NCBI RefSeq assembly: GCF_025215075.1
Contig: NZ_JAOBTH010000025.1
Location: forward strand, 16,790 to 80,789
DNA from: Tenacibaculum haliotis
Lineage (GTDB): Bacteria; Bacteroidota; Bacteroidia; Flavobacteriales; Flavobacteriaceae
Length of the DNA: 64,000 nucleotides
Reading direction: 5' to 3'
The first letter of the stretch is position 1, and the number at the start of each line of letters is the position of its first letter. This document shows, piece after piece, positions 35,299 to 43,029 of the stretch. Below the pieces are notes generated by a model. It was not told where the DNA came from. It searched no databases and worked only from the letters and a program-made list of their open reading frames with translations. The position numbers and the translations under genes are program-made.

Positions 35299-35982
35299 AT
35301 GAGAAAACGATTAGGTATCATATCGCTATTTGTATTGCTTTTTATTGCTTTTATAACTATTTGGAATTATAGTTATTACCAAGGGCAAGAAGAAGCTTAT
35401 ATCCCAGTAAAAGAAAACGAAACAGCACCTATAATTCCTACCGAAGCTGGTGTTTTTAAACGAGCCGAACATGCTTTAGATTATACCAATATGCCTGTTG
35501 ATTTTGAGCATCAAAGGAGTTTAGATAATTATTATGATAATAGAGCCTATCATGGTGCGCCTCCAAGTATTCCGCATGCAATAGAAGAACGCCAGAATAT
35601 AGGTGATAATACTTGTTTAAAATGTCATGAAAACGGTGGTTTTGTAGCTAAGTTTAACGCTTATACACCTGTAACTCCACATCCAGAATTGGTAAATTGT
35701 AAACAATGTCATGTACCTCAAAAATCAAAATCGCTATTTAAATCTGGTAATTTTGCAAAGGTACACGCTCCTAAAGTTGGTAACAATAATGCTTTAGTTA
35801 CAAGTCCGCCCGTAATACCACATCAAACACAATTACGCGAAAACTGTTTGGCGTGTCATGCAGGACCAAGTGCTCCTAAAGAAATTCGTGTTTCACATCC
35901 AGAGCGAGTTAATTGTAGGCAATGTCACGTACCAAATACCAAAGAACTTACAGCCGTTAAAGATTTTATAAGAAAACAATGA
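35299..35982 (+). CDS. napB: NapB-like cytochrome c with a duplicated diheme unit (tetraheme)
   Basis: A 227-residue protein with an N-terminal membrane anchor or signal (residues 6-26). It has four CxxCH motifs at residues 106-110, 134-138, 183-187 and 206-210. Two units share the pattern PPxIPH...CLxCH...NCxQCHVP (residues about 88-140 and 170-212). Known NapB has two hemes; here the NapB-type unit seems duplicated in tandem. It would pass electrons to NapA. It overlaps the next cytochrome gene by 4 bp. Confidence 0.88.
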   Translation: MRKRLGIISLFVLLFIAFITIWNYSYYQGQEEAYIPVKENETAPIIPTEAGVFKRAEHALDYTNMPVDFEHQRSLDNYYDNRAYHGAPPSIPHAIEERQNIGDNTCLKCHENGGFVAKFNAYTPVTPHPELVNCKQCHVPQKSKSLFKSGNFAKVHAPKVGNNNALVTSPPVIPHQTQLRENCLACHAGPSAPKEIRVSHPERVNCRQCHVPNTKELTAVKDFIRKQ

Positions 35983-36608
35983 TAAACACAAATTACATAA
36001 AACATTTTTGGATTTTAAGTATCACTTTTTTGTTGATAACCGCCTCTTGTAAGCATAAAGAAAATGAGTATCATAGTGTTACCGATAAAATTGAAGCAAA
36101 AAGTAAACATTATAACGGTACTTCTATTTCATCAGAAAAATATATTGGAAATTTAAAATTAGTAGAAGTAACCGAAAATGGTATTACTTTTTCTATTCCC
36201 AAACGAAAAGGCGAAATAAAATCATACGCTTGTACCGAATGTCATAGCAAACCTTTACAGCAAATGCAACGTAAAGGATTAAAAAAAGCACACTGGAATA
36301 TCAAATTAAATCATGCTGATGCCAATACAATGAGTTGTACTACTTGCCATGATGGAAGCAGTATGAATAATCTTAAAAGTATAACAGGGCATAAAATCGA
36401 CTTTAATAATAGTTATAAATTATGTAGTCAATGTCATCAAAAACAATATAAAGATTGGAAAGGTGGTGCACACGGAAAAAAAATAGCAAGTTGGGCGCCT
36501 CCAAGAGCATCGATGACTTGTGTAAACTGTCACAATCCGCATTCGCCAGGTTTTGATACCAAATGGCCAGCGCGATTTAATACTAAAAAAGAAAAACAAC
36601 GACAATAA
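35979..36608 (+). CDS. Tetraheme c-type cytochrome lipoprotein of the nap operon
   Basis: A 209-residue lipoprotein (lipobox LLITASC, Cys24) with four CxxCH motifs at residues 85-89 (CTECH), 120-124 (CTTCH), 149-153 (CSQCH) and 181-185 (CVNCH). Several free His residues could be axial ligands. It is not a NapC/NirT homologue in its anchor (a lipid instead of a helix), but it may do the same job of carrying electrons to NapB. Coupled to napB by a 4-bp overlap. Confidence 0.85.
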   Translation: MINTNYIKHFWILSITFLLITASCKHKENEYHSVTDKIEAKSKHYNGTSISSEKYIGNLKLVEVTENGITFSIPKRKGEIKSYACTECHSKPLQQMQRKGLKKAHWNIKLNHADANTMSCTTCHDGSSMNNLKSITGHKIDFNNSYKLCSQCHQKQYKDWKGGAHGKKIASWAPPRASMTCVNCHNPHSPGFDTKWPARFNTKKEKQRQ

Positions 36609-36667
36609 ACCTAACATTTGTTTAACATCATTTTTTGATGCTAACAATTTTATAGAAAGTATAATAT

Positions 36668-37795
36668 ATGAGTGGAATTGGAAAATATTTTAGGTTGAAT
36701 TTAAATAGCACCACCAAGCAAGAATCTTCTGGAGGATGTGGTTGTGGTAGCACTTCTAACGGATGTGATTCTAATAAACCTAAAGAAGAGTTAAGTAACG
36801 AAGAGTTTTTTGAAGCCGCAGTTGATGCTGCTATTGGTGATGAAAGACATAAAGATGGTTTTGATCAAGTTTTTGATGTAAAAATGGACCGTAGATCTGC
36901 CTTTAAAAAATTAACTGCAAGTTTATTAATTGGAGCCGGTGCAGCTTCGTCATGTACCAGTATAACCGCTAGCGAAGAATCAAAAGAGAAAGCACAAATA
37001 GATTGGGAAGAGCAATTTAAAGGGAACTATAAATTGATGGATGACAAAGAGAAAAACGCAACTGTTGATCGACTTGTGCGCTCTTATCAATTACGTACCG
37101 GTAAAAATATTAGCATGTCTAATAAAAATGCCGAAGAAGATGTGTTGTTTGGGTACGCTTTTAATATCTCAAAGTGCCAAGGATACATGGATTGTGTAAG
37201 TGCTTGTGTGGAGGAAAATAATCAAGATAGAAATTCGCAAATGGAATACATCCGTATTCATGAAATGAAAGACGGAAAAGGGTTTAATTTTAATGAAGCT
37301 GATGATAATTATTATCATGAAGTTCCTGCTGAAGGACATTTTTATATGGGAACTCAGTGTTTTCATTGTGATAACCCACCTTGTGTAGAAGTTTGTCCTG
37401 TACAAGCTACTTGGCGAGAAGAAGACGGAATTGTAGTGGTTGATTACGATTGGTGTGTAGGTTGTAGATATTGTATGGCAGCTTGCCCTTACGATGGTCG
37501 TCGTTTTAACTGGAGTAAACCAGAGGTTCCGGAAGCTGAGGTAAATAAAAATCAGCATTATTTAGGAAATAGAATGCGTAAAAAAGGGGTGATGGAAAAA
37601 TGTACTTTTTGTGTACAACGTTCTAGAGCTGGTAAAAATCCTGCTTGTGTAGAGGCTTGTCCTACCGGTGCACGTATTTTCGGAAACTTGTTAGATCCTA
37701 ACAGTACCATTCGTTGGGTATTAGAAAATAAAAAAGTATTCAGATTAAAAGAAGATTTAGGTACTGAACCTAAGTTCTGGTATTTTATGGATTAA
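36668..37795 (+). CDS. NrfC-like four-cluster ferredoxin subunit with internal Tat-like motif
   Basis: A 375-residue Fe-S protein. Residues 1-70 are an unusual N-terminal part with a Cys/Gly-rich patch (GGCGCGSTSNGC). A Tat-like motif MDRRSAFKKL starts near residue 73 and is followed by a hydrophobic stretch to residue 97. Then come four cysteine groups of the DmsB/NrfC type: CQGYMDCVSACVEEN, CFHCDNPPCVEVCP, CVGCRYCMAACPYD and CTFCVQRSRAGKNPACVEACP. It probably takes electrons from the NrfD-like protein downstream and passes them to the cytochromes. Confidence 0.87.
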   Translation: MSGIGKYFRLNLNSTTKQESSGGCGCGSTSNGCDSNKPKEELSNEEFFEAAVDAAIGDERHKDGFDQVFDVKMDRRSAFKKLTASLLIGAGAASSCTSITASEESKEKAQIDWEEQFKGNYKLMDDKEKNATVDRLVRSYQLRTGKNISMSNKNAEEDVLFGYAFNISKCQGYMDCVSACVEENNQDRNSQMEYIRIHEMKDGKGFNFNEADDNYYHEVPAEGHFYMGTQCFHCDNPPCVEVCPVQATWREEDGIVVVDYDWCVGCRYCMAACPYDGRRFNWSKPEVPEAEVNKNQHYLGNRMRKKGVMEKCTFCVQRSRAGKNPACVEACPTGARIFGNLLDPNSTIRWVLENKKVFRLKEDLGTEPKFWYFMD

Positions 37796-37802
37796 TTGGT
37801 TT

Positions 37803-37907
37803 TGCGTTAGGGATTGCAGTGATATCCTTTTATTTGTCACTTTGAGCGAAGCGGAAAAGTTGTCAAATAAAAGATTTAACGAAAAGCCCGACCGTTAGGG
37901 AACGCCC
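37803..37907. repeat. Dispersed flavobacterial repeat (MITE/REP-like)
   Basis: A 105-bp segment from tgcgttagggattgcagt to gcccgaccgttagggaacgccc lies between two genes of one operon. It contains an inverted repeat (ccttttatttgtca and tgtcaaataaaaga) around gagcgaagcggaa, and it is GC-richer than its surroundings. I recognise the type from many Flavobacteriaceae genomes, where it is scattered between genes. Such units may fold in RNA and could affect expression of the downstream gene. Confidence 0.72.
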
Positions 37908-37946
37908 AAAATAAAATATAAATGAAGCGTTATAATAAAAAATAAA

Positions 37947-39167
37947 ATGAGAAGACTTAAAGTTTTTGGAAGTTTAATAAAAGACAGTTTAGATGTTATT
38001 ACCCGAGGATCTAAAAGATATCATATCTGGATGGGGTTTTTAACTTTAATAATGCTAATTGGTATGTATTGTTATTCCATTCAATTAGAACACGGATTGA
38101 GTGTTACCGGAATGACAGATCGGGTAAGTTGGGGATTGTATATTTCTAATTTTACTTTTTTAGTTGGGGTGGCTGCAGCGGCAGTTATGCTAGTAATGCC
38201 AACCTATGTTTTAAAAGATGTAGACTTTAAACAAGCAGTATTAATTGGAGAAGGTTTAGCGGTTGCCGCATTAATTATGTGTTTAGCTTTTGTGGTTGCC
38301 GATATGGGAGGTCCTTCTGTTTTATGGCATATGATGCCTGTTATAGGTGTTTTTAACTTTCCAAATTCAATGTTAACTTGGGATGTTATTGCCTTAAACG
38401 GTTACTTATTTATTAATATTAGTATTCCATTTTATATACTATTTAGGCATTATCAAGGAAAAGAATCTAAGAAAAATGTGTATTTACCAGGAGCTATTAT
38501 TTCTGTTTTTTGGGCAGTAGGAATTCACTTAGTAACCGCCTTTTTATATCAAGGATTACAAGCAAAACCTTTTTGGAATACGGCTTTACTAGGACCTCGT
38601 TTTTTAGCTTCTGCTTTTGCAGCTGGACCTGCTTTAATTATTTTAGTTTTAGCAATTATTAGAACGTACACCGAGTTTAAAATAGAAAATAAAACCATAA
38701 AAAAACTAGCTTTAGTAGTTACTGTTGCTGCTCAAATTAACTTAATTATGTTAATCTCTGAGTTATTTAAAGAATTTTATGCGCCTACACACCATAGTGA
38801 AAGTGCTTATTATTTATTTTTTGGATTGCACGGTAAAACTGCGTTGTTGCCTTGGATTTGGACAGCTATTACCTTAAATGTAATCGCAACCGTATTATTA
38901 ACGTTTCATAAACTTCGTAATAATTTTAAAGTATTATTTTTTGCCTGTACAATTTTATTTATTGCAATTTGGATTGAAAAAGGGTTCGGCTTAATCGTTC
39001 CTGGATTTATTCCTGGACCTTACGGAAAAATAGCTGAATATACGCCTACAGGAATTGAAATTGGTGTTACTTTAGGTATTTGGGCAATGGGCGCACTTAT
39101 TTTTACGGTATTGGCAAGAACGGCAATTCAAATTGAAATAGGAAAGATGAGGTATCAAAAAAAGTAA
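37947..39167 (+). CDS. NrfD/PsrC-like quinol dehydrogenase membrane subunit
   Basis: A 406-residue polytopic protein with about ten membrane helices. NrfD family features: GLSVTGMTDRVSWGLYISNFTF near the start, later FPNSMLTWDVIALNGYLF, and GFIPGPYGKIAEYTPTGIEI at the end. It would oxidise menaquinol and feed the NrfC-like Fe-S protein. The pair takes the place of NapC or NapGH, which I do not see here. It is separated from the previous gene by the dispersed repeat. Confidence 0.9.
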   Translation: MRRLKVFGSLIKDSLDVITRGSKRYHIWMGFLTLIMLIGMYCYSIQLEHGLSVTGMTDRVSWGLYISNFTFLVGVAAAAVMLVMPTYVLKDVDFKQAVLIGEGLAVAALIMCLAFVVADMGGPSVLWHMMPVIGVFNFPNSMLTWDVIALNGYLFINISIPFYILFRHYQGKESKKNVYLPGAIISVFWAVGIHLVTAFLYQGLQAKPFWNTALLGPRFLASAFAAGPALIILVLAIIRTYTEFKIENKTIKKLALVVTVAAQINLIMLISELFKEFYAPTHHSESAYYLFFGLHGKTALLPWIWTAITLNVIATVLLTFHKLRNNFKVLFFACTILFIAIWIEKGFGLIVPGFIPGPYGKIAEYTPTGIEIGVTLGIWAMGALIFTVLARTAIQIEIGKMRYQKK

Positions 39168-39281
39168 ACAACTAATTTTTACAGCTAAAAATTACAATTA
39201 TAAAAATATATTTTATTTCTACGAAAAGAGGTTGTAAAAATTGTAAAATAACAAAAAACCTTATTTTAGCAAATAAAAAGC

Positions 39282-39857
39282 ATGAGTAATTTTTTAATTG
39301 GTATTGGTAAACGTATCAAAATTATCAGAAAAGAACAGAAATTAACTATTAGCGAAGTTGCTTCAAATGCTGGCGTATCGAATGGCTTAATTTCTAGAAT
39401 AGAAAACGGAAGAACCATACCTTCGTTACCTGTTTTATTAGAATTAATAGGAGCTTTAAAAATTGATGTTAGTACTTTTTTTAAAGATATAGAAAATTCA
39501 CAAGCAAGTAATTATATTCATATTACAAAAGAGCAACAACAATTAATTGAAAAAGAAGTTGAAGCTAAAGGTTTTACTTACAATCATATTTTTAGTAAAA
39601 GTTTATCTGCCATGGGATTTGAAGCTGTTATTTTAAATATAAACCCTAATTCAAAAAGAGAAAAAGTAGTTACTGACGCGTGGGAGTTTAAATATATTAT
39701 TAGCGGGAGTTGTACATATTATATTGGCGAAGATGAAATTATTGTAAATAGAGGTGATTCGCTATATTTTAACGGAAAAACACCTCATTTACCATTTAAT
39801 CATACAGCACAAGATTGTACAATGCTTGTGCTGTATTTTTTTATTGATACTGATTAA
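39282..39857 (+). CDS. XRE-cupin transcription regulator
   Basis: A 191-residue protein: an N-terminal XRE HTH (GKRIKIIRKEQKLTISEVASN, GLISRIENGRTIPSL) and a C-terminal cupin (residues about 115-190, KYIISGSCTYYIGEDEIIVNRGDSLYFN, HLPFNH). Such regulators often bind a small ligand of the adjacent catabolic genes. It runs convergently with the phosphonatase-like gene, overlapping its 3' end by 4 bp, and probably controls the locus at 39854-45882. Confidence 0.85.
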   Translation: MSNFLIGIGKRIKIIRKEQKLTISEVASNAGVSNGLISRIENGRTIPSLPVLLELIGALKIDVSTFFKDIENSQASNYIHITKEQQQLIEKEVEAKGFTYNHIFSKSLSAMGFEAVILNINPNSKREKVVTDAWEFKYIISGSCTYYIGEDEIIVNRGDSLYFNGKTPHLPFNHTAQDCTMLVLYFFIDTD

Positions 39858-40552
39858 ATTCTCTTAAAAATATCTTTTAAATTTACCAACGATTCTAAAA
39901 TATATGTTGGTTTTTCTTTTTCTAATTGTGCTTTTGTTTGTGCGCCTGATAAAACACCCACTGTAATTCCGCAACCTGCATTTTTCCCTTCTTCTATATC
40001 AATAGCAGAATCACCGGCTTTTAAAACTTTTGAAGCATCGGTTACACCTAATAACTCCATTGCTTGAAATATCATATCTGGATTCGGACGTCCGTTTACA
40101 ACATCACTTGCTGTAATTAGAACATCATAATGTACTTTTTCATCCCACTTTAATTTATCTAATAATAAAGTAGCTGTTTTTCTATCATATCCTGTATTTA
40201 GAACTACTTTAATACCATCGGCACGTAAATCTAATAAAATGTTTTCAACACCTTTTATCGGTTTTACTTCTAAAGTGGCATACGTAACTGTTAACAATTT
40301 TTTAAAATTATCAAAAATAATTTGAGAATCTTTTAATTTATCAGACTTTAAATATGTTAAAACATCTTTAATTGCTTTGTGTTTTTCTTTTCCTGCTCCA
40401 TATTCTAAAACCGTTTCTAAAGACACCTTAACATTAGCGGCTACAATTGCTTTATGTAATGTTTTATATACCACATTTTGTTCATCTACTGTTGTTCCTG
40501 CCATATCAAAAACAACCATTTCTATTTCTCTCTTTGCTTTGCTCATCATCAT
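39854..40552 (-). CDS. Phosphonatase-like HAD hydrolase
   Basis: A 232-residue HAD protein similar to PhnX-like hydrolases (TIGR03351 type). Nucleophile region VVFDMAGTTVDEQN (DxAGT), then a helical cap, Thr-containing VVLNTGYDRK, Lys in KPIKGV, GRPNPDMI, and acid pair GDSAIDIEEGKNAGC. It probably cleaves a C-P or phosphate ester bond of a small phosphonate metabolite. Its start (ATG at 40552, or one of the next two) overlaps the stop codon of the FAD oxidoreductase gene by 1 bp (TAATG), so they are coupled. Confidence 0.85.
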   Translation of the reverse strand: MMMSKAKREIEMVVFDMAGTTVDEQNVVYKTLHKAIVAANVKVSLETVLEYGAGKEKHKAIKDVLTYLKSDKLKDSQIIFDNFKKLLTVTYATLEVKPIKGVENILLDLRADGIKVVLNTGYDRKTATLLLDKLKWDEKVHYDVLITASDVVNGRPNPDMIFQAMELLGVTDASKVLKAGDSAIDIEEGKNAGCGITVGVLSGAQTKAQLEKEKPTYILESLVNLKDIFKRI

Positions 40553-41712
40553 TATGATTTATTAAATATTTTATTGATATTTTCTTTTGAAAAACCAGCA
40601 CTTCCTGTCATTCCTTTTCCTCCAATACCTGTTACAACATGTACATTATTGCTTATTGTGTGTTCAAAAATATCTTTTTCTTTACATTGACTGTAAAAAC
40701 CTGCCCATTTATACTGAATATCGTAAGTTGGTAAGTCTATTATTTTTTTAGCTTCTGCAATCATAAAATTATCAATATCCTCATTTAAGTCAAAACCTAA
40801 ATCATCGCTATTTTTTGCAGTAGCGTATTCGTGAGAATCTCCTAAAATTATCGAACCATCCGTAGCTTGTTTAAATAAAATATGAACACCATATTTTTTC
40901 TGAAAACTATCAGGATCTTCTTTTGCTTTAATTTGATTCCAAGAAGCACATTCTTCAAAAGCCTCATACCTTCGGATTGTTGAACCTGTTAAAATAGAAC
41001 CATCCAAAGTATAATTTTTTTGAGGCTTAGTTTGCATCATTTGTAATTTAGAAACTACCAAATCGCTATTATTATAAATTGATGGATACAATGTTTTAAA
41101 ATCTACTCCGTTACAAATAATAACTTTTGATGCTTTATATAACACACCTATTGAAGATGTTACCACCACTTCATTATTAATTTCTTCCGTATTAATTACA
41201 GTGGTATTGTAATGAATATCAATATTTTTTTCTGCGGATAAAAAAGAATGTAAACGATGAATCATCGTTTTTGGCTCTACAGTTACTTCTTCAGGAAAAA
41301 ACAATCCTGCTTTACAATAATCTGCACGTAATCCTGCGTATTTATCTAAACATTGTGCTTTCGTTAATAAATTTGAAGTATAATTATTGTTTTTATTAAT
41401 TTGATGTAATTCTTCAATTAACTGAACTTCTTCATTATTAGAAGCTAAATAAACCGTACCGTTTTGACGAATTGTTACATCAAATTGACTTTGAATATCT
41501 TTATAAATAGCTAAACTTTCTCTTCCATAGTTTTGCCATTTTTGATTCATTCCCGAAGGTACAACTTGTCCGAAATTACGAACCGTTGCTCCTTGTGGCT
41601 TATTATCTCTTTCTAAAATTGCTACTGATAATCCTTTTTTTGCTGCGTGATAAGCGTGAAAAGTTCCTAAAACTCCACCTCCAACAACGATTAAATCATA
41701 CTTATTGTTCAT
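40552..41712 (-). CDS. FAD-dependent oxidoreductase (TIGR03364/HpnW type)
   Basis: A 386-residue DAO-family flavoprotein. The Rossmann start is YDLIVVGGGVLGTFHAYHAA, followed by the acidic residue in LERDNKP, the RNFGQV motif, and GIGGKGMTGSAGF at the C-terminus for FAD binding. This family is often placed beside a PhnX-like hydrolase, as it is here; it may oxidise an N-alkylated or amino-phosphonate. The gene overlaps the upstream DUF5690 gene by 11 bp. Substrate is inferred from context. Confidence 0.85.
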   Translation of the reverse strand: MNNKYDLIVVGGGVLGTFHAYHAAKKGLSVAILERDNKPQGATVRNFGQVVPSGMNQKWQNYGRESLAIYKDIQSQFDVTIRQNGTVYLASNNEEVQLIEELHQINKNNNYTSNLLTKAQCLDKYAGLRADYCKAGLFFPEEVTVEPKTMIHRLHSFLSAEKNIDIHYNTTVINTEEINNEVVVTSSIGVLYKASKVIICNGVDFKTLYPSIYNNSDLVVSKLQMMQTKPQKNYTLDGSILTGSTIRRYEAFEECASWNQIKAKEDPDSFQKKYGVHILFKQATDGSIILGDSHEYATAKNSDDLGFDLNEDIDNFMIAEAKKIIDLPTYDIQYKWAGFYSQCKEKDIFEHTISNNVHVVTGIGGKGMTGSAGFSKENINKIFNKS

Positions 41713-42985
41713 ATACTAAATCTTTTAATTGTACTGGTTTTTTGTATTTGTTTTTAAAAAACTGAAAGCAATAAATTGTTATTGCTAATCCTATAAATGC
41801 TAGAAAATATAATGCTTGTGTAAAAAAGGAAAGCCAAGAAATATCTCCTTTTCCAAAATTTTTATAAAGAAGAATCAGAATGCTTCCTAAATATCCGAAG
41901 GCATCGGCAATGTAAATTAAGAAACCTACGTTTCCATTAATTTTAAAAGTTGCAATCATTCTATCAAAGAAAATTCCGTTAAAAGGTACGTAACAACTGT
42001 ATAATCCTATTCCTGAAATTACCATCCAAACTAATGGTGTAATAACTTGTTGTTGATATAAATATGTTGATACTAAAATTGAAACACACCCAATAATCAA
42101 CACATAATGGTAATACATAAAAGCTTTATAATTTTTAGTAATACTACCTATCATCCCTAAAACAACTAATACAATAATAGCTATTGGTATTTCAGAAATA
42201 CTATAAATAGAGGCATCTGTATAACCTAAAGAATCCCATATTTCTCTGGCAAAATTGTCTCTAAAATCTCTAATTGATGTTAATAGCATAAAGAAAAATA
42301 CTATTAAAGTTAAAGGCAGTGCGTATTTTTTAAATAACAGCTTTCTTTCTTGTTTGTTTAATGGTTTTCTTACAGCTCTTAATAATTTATCTTCTGTTGT
42401 TGGTGGTGGTAATTTTTCTAACAACCAGGCAAAAAACAGTAACGGTAGTATAAAAAATAACCCTGTAATAAATGGCATCCAATATTCATCAAACTGAAAT
42501 TTATCTAATACCATTTTACCTATTGTTTTAACAGCTCCTGAGGAAACTATAAAACTAGATGATAAAATTACTCCTAATAATTCGGTAGCTTTTCTTCCTT
42601 CTAGATAAGAAAATACAATTCCCCAAATCATTCCTAATGGTAATCCGTTTAAAAATAAAAAGAGAATATTATAAGGTGCTGGAATAACTGCAAAACCTAA
42701 CAATGCTAATTCTGCTGAAAAAATAAAACCAACTAAATAAAGCATTCTTTTGTGTGATTTCATTTCTGAAATTACTTTTATGCCTACAAATTTTGATAAT
42801 GTATAGCCAATAACTTGAGCTACGATTAATAAAATTTTATAATCAACGCCCCAAAAAGCTAAGTTTTCAAATGTTGCTACTGTAAAAGGTTTTCTAAAAG
42901 CATACATACAAAAATAAGTACCGAATGCTGCAATAGAAGCTTGTAATAAAAAACGTAAACGCATGAGTTCTTTTTTTAACATCAT
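41702..42985 (-). CDS. DUF5690 MFS-like membrane protein
   Basis: A 427-residue protein with about 12 membrane helices (AAFGTYFCMYAFRKPFTVA near the N-terminus, YVPFNGIFFDRMIATFK near residue 320). I recognise it as the DUF5690 type that accompanies the TIGR03364 oxidoreductase and phosphonatase-like hydrolase in Bacteroidota. It is probably the inner membrane transporter for the substrate. A stable hairpin (42987-43007) ends 2 bp before its start codon; Met1 and Met2 are adjacent, so the start could be either. Confidence 0.82.
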   Translation of the reverse strand: MMLKKELMRLRFLLQASIAAFGTYFCMYAFRKPFTVATFENLAFWGVDYKILLIVAQVIGYTLSKFVGIKVISEMKSHKRMLYLVGFIFSAELALLGFAVIPAPYNILFLFLNGLPLGMIWGIVFSYLEGRKATELLGVILSSSFIVSSGAVKTIGKMVLDKFQFDEYWMPFITGLFFILPLLFFAWLLEKLPPPTTEDKLLRAVRKPLNKQERKLLFKKYALPLTLIVFFFMLLTSIRDFRDNFAREIWDSLGYTDASIYSISEIPIAIIVLVVLGMIGSITKNYKAFMYYHYVLIIGCVSILVSTYLYQQQVITPLVWMVISGIGLYSCYVPFNGIFFDRMIATFKINGNVGFLIYIADAFGYLGSILILLYKNFGKGDISWLSFFTQALYFLAFIGLAITIYCFQFFKNKYKKPVQLKDLVYEQ

Positions 42986-42986
42986 T

Positions 42987-43007
42987 AGCCCTCAATTACT
43001 GAGGGCT
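42987..43007 (-). promoter_or_regulatory. Intercistronic hairpin before the DUF5690 start codon
   Basis: agccctca, a 5-base loop, then tgagggct: a perfect 8-bp stem between the TonB receptor gene and the DUF5690 gene. The mRNA strand has no T-run after it, so it is probably an mRNA-stabilising or attenuating element that lets the receptor be expressed more than the genes after it. Confidence 0.65.
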
Positions 43008-43029
43008 TTATGACTGTATTTAAAAACCA

